Origin: Candidatus Abyssobacteria bacterium SURF_17
Lineage (GTDB): Bacteria > Abyssobacteria > SURF-5
Direction: 5' to 3'
Assembly (NCBI GenBank): GCA_003598055.1
Contig: QZKI01000131.1
Location: 1-64,000, forward strand
Length of the DNA: 64,000 bases
Shown here in pieces: positions 59,400 to 64,000 of this stretch. A program made the position numbers and the translations under genes. The notes under the pieces were generated by a model. It saw only the letters and a program-made list of their open reading frames with translations. It was not told the DNA's origin and searched no databases. The first letter of the stretch is position 1. The number at the start of each line of letters is the position of its first letter.

Positions 59400-59888
59400 T
59401 GCCAGGCGACCGACATAAATGATGGAATCTATTTCGGATTCACCCCGTACTATTTCGCCGCCATATGTTCGGATTTGAATGCGCTTCCAATCTCTCGCGC
59501 GGTTGCGGCGTCCGCCGCGTTCCCGGGGGCCTTTTCATCGGTGACATTGAAGAATTACGCCGAGAGTTGCGACTATCAGCCGCCGTTGTGGATGACCGAA
59601 GCGATCGAGCGACGAGACACCACCAGCTGCGCCTTCCATGCGGCGAGCCATCTGTTTACCTATCTTGATTCCAAGAAGAAGGCCTATATTCATCTCGTTG
59701 ACGGGGGCGTCTCCGACAACCTCGCCTTGAGAGCCCCGATGAAAGTGATTACTGCCCGCGGCGGATTGAGAGGAACTCTGCAGGATTTCGGACTCAGGGG
59801 GATCCGTCGCGTGGCCTTTATCATTGTCAATGCGGAGAGACAGAAGCGGTTTCGGCTCATGGTCACACGGTCTGTTGACAGTTGTTGA
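59400..59888 (+). pseudogene. Remnant of a patatin-like phospholipase gene
   Basis: The frame read from about 59400 gives ATDINDGIYFGFTPYYFAAI, then CSDL, RAVAASAAFPGAF and LVDGGVSDNLALR. These are the middle and catalytic-Asp (DGG) blocks of bacterial patatin-like lipases. The N-terminal GxSxG serine block and oxyanion region are missing and an in-frame TGA lies immediately upstream (59397). The C-terminus ends early at 59888 in unrelated sequence. The only start is a TTG with no clear ribosome-binding site. It is best read as a decayed gene. Confidence 0.7.
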
Positions 59889-60019
59889 ACAACGCAGATA
59901 AAATCGATTAATCATTATGGCGGAGCGTCACGTACATAAGATATGGCAAAGAGCCTTGCCGCTTCATCGAACCTTAATTTGACTCCTTTTCTTGACTTAA
60001 AGAGGAGACAATCGTCCTG

Positions 60020-60586
60020 ATGGATGCACTAAACTACCCGCTATCATCCTACTATGATTTCCAGACAGGTCAGATAGTGCCACGTGATAGTTACCGCCAG
60101 ATACACTTGAGCGACATGCGGGGATATTACCTCGCCGACCGGGAAACGTTGCATGAGCCGCTCAAGGAAGACCCCCTGCTGTATGAAGTCTACGAATGCC
60201 AGGTGCCCGCGAAGCCAGGTGAGATGGTCCCATGTTCGACTATCATCCACCCCGGCAGCGTTGGCGGCGAATTCTACATGACGAAGGGGCACTATCACAG
60301 CGACACAAACGCCGCAGAAATCTATTGTTGCTTGCGAGGGCACGGTCTTCTGCTGATGCAACACGGCGGGCAGTGCCTGGTGGAGACGATGAAACCGGGC
60401 GCCCTCGTCTATGTGCCCGCAGGCTGGGCGCACCGCTCCGTAAATGTGGGTTCTGAAGACCTCATCATATTTGCAATCTATCCGGCCGACGCAGGCCACG
60501 ATTATGGAGCAATCAGGGAAAAGGGGTTCCTGAAACGTGTTCTTCGTGGCCCCGATGGCTCTCCCGTAGTGCATGAGGCGAGCTGA
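60020..60586 (+). CDS. Cupin-type (archaeal-type) glucose-6-phosphate isomerase
   Basis: A 188-residue protein of the cupin phosphoglucose isomerase family, first known from archaea. The metal-binding cupin motif is TKGHYHSDTNAAEIYCC (His, His, Glu) with the later His in PAGWAHRSVNVG. STIIHPGSVGGEFYMTKGHYH is the typical family block. It converts glucose-6-phosphate and fructose-6-phosphate in the cytoplasm. A related sugar-phosphate activity is possible given its neighbours. AAAGAGGAG lies upstream of the ATG. Confidence 0.85.
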   Translation: MDALNYPLSSYYDFQTGQIVPRDSYRQIHLSDMRGYYLADRETLHEPLKEDPLLYEVYECQVPAKPGEMVPCSTIIHPGSVGGEFYMTKGHYHSDTNAAEIYCCLRGHGLLLMQHGGQCLVETMKPGALVYVPAGWAHRSVNVGSEDLIIFAIYPADAGHDYGAIREKGFLKRVLRGPDGSPVVHEAS

Positions 60587-60703
60587 GACTCAGCAAGGAC
60601 GAACACAGCACGGTGGAGCCGCAACCAAAGAAAGAAACAAAGGGAATCACGGAGTTCACGGATTACACGGATTCAAGCCGAGTTCAGGCGAGGAGACGGG
60701 AGA

Positions 60704-62161
60704 ATGACAGCAGGCAACGTGCAGATTTTCGATATTCTTATCGGCGGCGAATGGCGACAGGCTGTGAGCGGCAAAGCCATTGACGTCAAAAACCCGGCAA
60801 GCAACTCCGTGGTTGCACGCGTGCCGCAATGCGATGAGCGTGACGTCGACCTCGCGGCCCGCGCTGCTGATAAGGCATTCGCAGCGTGGTCCGAAGCGAC
60901 CGCAAAAGAGCGAGCGCGACTCATACATGCCGCCGCGGCGAACGTCCGGAAGGGGCTGGAGGAAATCGGCCGATGGCTGACCATGGAAATGGGAAAGCCC
61001 CTGGCGGACTCCCGCAAGGAAGTCGCCGACGCCGCGTCAACCCTGGATTACTTCGCCGAAGAAGGATTACGGATAGGTGGTGAGATTGCGCCCATCGGCA
61101 CGCATCAAGCAGTAAGTCTCGTGGTGAAGGAACCAATCGGAGTGTGCGGCGCCATTGCGCCATGGAACTATCCGGTCTCACTGCTTGCATGGAAGGTGGG
61201 CCCGGCTCTCGCGGCTGGCTGCACGGTTGTCTGCAAGCCGTCCACGGAAACTCCGGTTTCTCCCCTCATGTTTGTGCGATGCATCGAAGAGGCCGGCTTC
61301 CCGCCCGGTGTCGTGAATGCGGTGACGGGAAGCGGCCCCGTGGTCGGGACCGCTATCGTCGAGCACCCGCTTGTGCGCAAGATAGCATTCACGGGTACGG
61401 GCTCAGTTGGAAGGGACATCCTGGCGCGCGCTGCCAAGGGGCTCAAGCGGGTCTCTCTCGAGCTTGGGGGACACAGTCCATTGCTTGTGTTCGCAGACGC
61501 GAAATTCGAGGAGGCCGTATCGGTGGGAGTCAAGCGTTCATTTCGCAATATGGGCCAGATATGCAATGCCGTCAACCGCATCTTTGTCGAGAAGCCTCTC
61601 TATGAGAAGTATCTCGCGCGCTTCGTTGAACTGACTCAGAAACTGACGGTCGGTGATGGACTCGAAAACCCAAACGTCGACCTCGGCCCGATGCTCAATC
61701 GAAAAGGCATCGAAAAGACTATCGCGCACATTGAAGACGCCAAGGCCAAAGGAGCCAGGTTGCTCTTCGGCGGAGAATCCCTCCGAGGGCCGAAGTTCAA
61801 GAGCGAATTGTATTTCAAGCCAACCGTGCTTGCCGACACAACACTTGACATGAAGATAATGACCGAGGAGACATTCGGGCCTGCTGTGGGCATTGCTTCT
61901 TTCGAGGGCGTCGAGGATGCAATCAATCTCGCGAATAGTACGGAGTATGGGCTGGTGTCGTACGCCTATACCAGCAGCCTCGCCACGGCGCGAGCGCTTG
62001 CTCGCGGCATCAGGAGCGGAACGGTCTGCGTCAACAATACTACGGGTTCTACGTTGGAGGCTCCATACTGTGGATGGAAGAACAGCGGGCTGGGTCTTGA
62101 GCTTTCGAGACACGCACTTGACGAGTATATGCAGATAAAGCACGTCCGCATCGAGGTGTGA
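60704..62161 (+). CDS. NAD(P)-dependent aldehyde dehydrogenase
   Basis: A 485-residue aldehyde dehydrogenase of the classical superfamily. Features in order are the ALDH PWNYPVSLLAWKVGPALAAG block, the cofactor loop FTGTGSVGRDI, the general-base Glu in LELGGHSP, and the catalytic Cys in NMGQICNAVNRIF. The C-terminal block is TEETFGPAVGIASF. The pattern suits succinate-semialdehyde- or glycolaldehyde/lactaldehyde-type enzymes; the substrate is not fixed. Only one base separates it from the hydroxyacid dehydrogenase gene, so the two act together, probably in sugar-acid catabolism. Confidence 0.9.
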   Translation: MTAGNVQIFDILIGGEWRQAVSGKAIDVKNPASNSVVARVPQCDERDVDLAARAADKAFAAWSEATAKERARLIHAAAANVRKGLEEIGRWLTMEMGKPLADSRKEVADAASTLDYFAEEGLRIGGEIAPIGTHQAVSLVVKEPIGVCGAIAPWNYPVSLLAWKVGPALAAGCTVVCKPSTETPVSPLMFVRCIEEAGFPPGVVNAVTGSGPVVGTAIVEHPLVRKIAFTGTGSVGRDILARAAKGLKRVSLELGGHSPLLVFADAKFEEAVSVGVKRSFRNMGQICNAVNRIFVEKPLYEKYLARFVELTQKLTVGDGLENPNVDLGPMLNRKGIEKTIAHIEDAKAKGARLLFGGESLRGPKFKSELYFKPTVLADTTLDMKIMTEETFGPAVGIASFEGVEDAINLANSTEYGLVSYAYTSSLATARALARGIRSGTVCVNNTTGSTLEAPYCGWKNSGLGLELSRHALDEYMQIKHVRIEV

Positions 62162-62162
62162 G

Positions 62163-63146
62163 ATGGCTGATCGCGTTCTGGTCTGCGCTCGGACTGTTCA
62201 GGCGCTCGAGGGCGCTCATAAAGACGTCCTGAAACAGGCTGGATTTGAAATTGTTCCTTCAAAGCTGGACCGCCACCTGACGGCCGACGAGTTAGCGGAA
62301 CGCCTGCCGGGAATGGTCGCGGTCATCGTGGGATTAGATGAGGTCAGTCAGAAGGCTCTCGACGGCGCCGACATTCTGAAGGTTATCTCGATGAACGGAG
62401 TGGGACTCGACCGGATCGATGTCGAAGCCGCGACCGATCGTGGTATCGTCGTCACACACACGCCCGGAACGAACGCCGATTCGGTCGCCGACCATACGTT
62501 GGCCCTCATCCTCGCCCAAGCCCGGCTCATTCCGCACCATGACCGCAACGTGCGCTCCGGTGGATGGACTCGCATCGCCGGACGCGAACTCAAAGGGCGA
62601 GTGCTGGGAATCGTGGGAGTGGGACACATCGGCAAGGCTGTCGCATTGCGCGCGCTCGCGTTTGGAATGCGCGTGCAAGCATACGACCCGTTTCCGGATA
62701 GGGCGTTCTGCTCGACGCATGGAATTGATGTTGTTGACCTGAAAGATATCCTGGCCACGAGTGATGTGCTATCCCTGCATTGCCCGGTAACGCCGGACAC
62801 CGAGAATCTTATCAACGCCTCTAGCATCGCGACGATGAAGCGCGGAGCAGTCTTGATTAATACTGCCCGCGGAGAACTCGTCGACGAAAATGCCCTCATT
62901 GACGCTCTTGCTTCCGGGCCTCTCTCCGGAGCCGGACTTGACGTGTTCACGACGGAGCCTCCGCGCGAAAGCCCTCTCTGGAGGATGGAACAGGTGGTCC
63001 TCTCACCACATCTGGGAGGAAACACAAGAGAGGCCGTGCTCCGCACAGCATACCAGTCGGCTCTGAATGTCGTCGCCGTCGTGCGCGGAGGAAAAGCCGA
63101 CCGCGTCGTCAACCCCGAAGTCCTGCGCGAGATAAGGAAGGATTAA
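62163..63146 (+). CDS. D-isomer-specific 2-hydroxyacid dehydrogenase (SerA-like)
   Basis: A 327-residue NAD-dependent dehydrogenase. The Rossmann motif is GIVGVGHIGKAVALRAL with the following acidic residue in YDP. Catalytic Arg, Glu and His appear in INTARGELVDE, DVFTTEPP and LSPHLGGNT. It interconverts a 2-hydroxy acid and its 2-keto acid, such as phosphoglycerate, glyoxylate or a sugar acid. The absence of an ACT domain argues against a full regulatory SerA. It is translated right after the aldehyde dehydrogenase and just before a DapA-family aldolase. Confidence 0.9.
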   Translation: MADRVLVCARTVQALEGAHKDVLKQAGFEIVPSKLDRHLTADELAERLPGMVAVIVGLDEVSQKALDGADILKVISMNGVGLDRIDVEAATDRGIVVTHTPGTNADSVADHTLALILAQARLIPHHDRNVRSGGWTRIAGRELKGRVLGIVGVGHIGKAVALRALAFGMRVQAYDPFPDRAFCSTHGIDVVDLKDILATSDVLSLHCPVTPDTENLINASSIATMKRGAVLINTARGELVDENALIDALASGPLSGAGLDVFTTEPPRESPLWRMEQVVLSPHLGGNTREAVLRTAYQSALNVVAVVRGGKADRVVNPEVLREIRKD

Positions 63147-63150
63147 CAAC

Positions 63151-64000
63151 ATGCCGCTTCCCGGATGTATTACGGCAATGGTCACTCCGTTCGATGAGCG
63201 GGGAAATATCAATCTCGACGTTACGGCTCGACTTGCCGTCTGGCTCGCGGATAAGGGTATTGACGGGTTGTTTATCGGCGGCACCACGGGTGAGGGGCTA
63301 TTATTGAGCTTCGAGGAGCGGAAACAGTTGACTGAGGTCGTCGTGTCAGCGGTCGGCAAGCGGGTGCAGGTTATCGTCCACGCAGGCTGTTTTACGACTG
63401 CCGACACTATTGAGCTTGCAGGTCATGCGCAGAAGGCCGGCGCCAATGCCGCCGCAGTCCTCAGCCCGTTTTTCTACGCAGCCGACCGCATTGCAATGGT
63501 CGAGCACTTTGTGGCCATCGCGAGAGCAGTGCCGGGATTTCCCATCTACCTGTACAACATCCCGGACAACACGCGGAACAGGATTACCACAGACGTTATC
63601 ATGGCCGTGTTGGAGCAAACGCCCAACCTGGCCGGCATCAAAGACAGCAGCAAAGACCTCGTGTTCCTCCAAAAACTGGTCGACATGGCGCCTGAAGGTT
63701 TCTCGGTTCTAGTGGGAAGTGACAGCGTGCTGTTGCCCGGCCTCTTTGTTGGCGCGGTCGGAGGCGTTTCGGCAGCGAGTACAGCATTCCCCGAAGTCGT
63801 CGTAGGAATCGGGAAGGCGTTTCGGAACGGAGAGCTTCCCAAAGCCCGCACCTTGCAGAAACGTTTGAATGTTCTGCTCAACGTCCTCAAGATTGGGCCG
63901 ACACCGTCAGGATACAAAGCTGCTCTTGTCACGCGAGGTATTCCCGTGGGCGGTGTGCGAGCGCCGCTCAGAGATTTCACTCCGGAAGAGCGGAAACGGT
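63151..64000 (+). CDS. DapA-family (dihydrodipicolinate synthase/N-acetylneuraminate lyase) protein, partial
   Basis: At least 283 residues are present and the C-terminus lies beyond the window. Class I aldolase features are FIGGTTGEGLLLSFEER, the catalytic Tyr in YLYNIPDN and the Schiff-base Lys in GIKDSSKD. The family covers dihydrodipicolinate synthase, N-acetylneuraminate lyase and 2-keto-3-deoxy-sugar-acid aldolases. The neighbouring aldehyde and hydroxyacid dehydrogenases favour a catabolic keto-acid aldolase over lysine synthesis; this is inference. The ATG at 63151 follows the previous stop by four bases. It is absent from the ORF track because the frame is open at the end. Confidence 0.85.
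   Translation, partial: MPLPGCITAMVTPFDERGNINLDVTARLAVWLADKGIDGLFIGGTTGEGLLLSFEERKQLTEVVVSAVGKRVQVIVHAGCFTTADTIELAGHAQKAGANAAAVLSPFFYAADRIAMVEHFVAIARAVPGFPIYLYNIPDNTRNRITTDVIMAVLEQTPNLAGIKDSSKDLVFLQKLVDMAPEGFSVLVGSDSVLLPGLFVGAVGGVSAASTAFPEVVVGIGKAFRNGELPKARTLQKRLNVLLNVLKIGPTPSGYKAALVTRGIPVGGVRAPLRDFTPEERKR

Overview
The window reads as chromosomal DNA of an anaerobic, respiratory bacterium with sulfate-reducer-like electron transfer. It carries a complete Qrc-type quinone reductase followed by a Tmc/Hmc-type transmembrane complex, many multihaem c-type cytochromes, several sigma-54 enhancer-binding regulators and a cluster resembling the 'orange protein' (ORP) locus of Desulfovibrio. This fits Desulfobacterota or a related uncultured lineage. 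No rRNA, tRNA, CRISPR, phage or transposase genes were seen, so the exact lineage cannot be fixed from the sequence alone. All gene assignments come from reading motifs in the translations; no database search was run.

Layout. (a) 1-1.4 kb: copies of an interspersed GAAGCAATCTC repeat, a PNPOx-like flavoprotein and a PilZ protein. (b) 1.7-15.2 kb: a sigma-54 activator divergent from a long, tightly packed gene set: three NifX-like proteins, a DUF89 phosphatase-like protein, two DUF5320 glycine-rich proteins, two MinD-type ATPases with inserted ferredoxins, an Mrp carrier, three SPFH (HflK/HflC-like) proteins (one fused to a complete cation diffusion facilitator), a radical SAM protein, a DUF364 protein and a zinc ribbon. 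(c) 15.2-23.4 kb: metal uptake, with a small membrane protein, a His-rich outer-membrane porin, a ZnuA-like binding protein, a permease without an ATPase beside it, a TonB receptor behind a structured leader, and a secreted nucleoside hydrolase fused to an FmdE domain. (d) 23.8-27.7 kb: a YedF-like protein, a second sigma-54 activator with its own sigma-54 promoter, a USP-like protein and a NifX-DUF1847 fusion.

(e) 28.1-38.7 kb: a sigma-54 promoter followed by qrcABCD, a small membrane protein and tmcD-C-B-A. This would link periplasmic cytochrome c, menaquinone and a cytoplasmic HdrD-like Fe-S subunit. (f) 38.8-50.2 kb: a PAS histidine kinase; then a sigma-54 promoter with tandem inverted-repeat activator sites, in front of three membrane-anchored GcvH-like proteins that lack the lipoylated lysine, a membrane-tethered four-cluster ferredoxin and an NrfD protein. 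After this come a c-haem sensor kinase, an 11-haem membrane cytochrome and an NtrC-type regulator. This looks like a self-contained, signal-controlled quinone/cytochrome module, and it is the best candidate in the window for an undescribed system.

(g) 50.2-59.1 kb: an archaemetzincin, two PLP enzymes, and a FAD/Fe-S/FAD dehydrogenase set divergent from a MerR-TetR fusion regulator with a 24-bp palindromic operator. (h) 59.1-64 kb: a decayed patatin gene, then a cupin phosphoglucose isomerase, an aldehyde dehydrogenase, a 2-hydroxyacid dehydrogenase and a DapA-family aldolase cut by the window end.

Common threads are sigma-54 control (four candidate -24/-12 promoters), redox or metal sensing (Cys-motif PAS domains, a haem sensor kinase) and membrane electron transfer.
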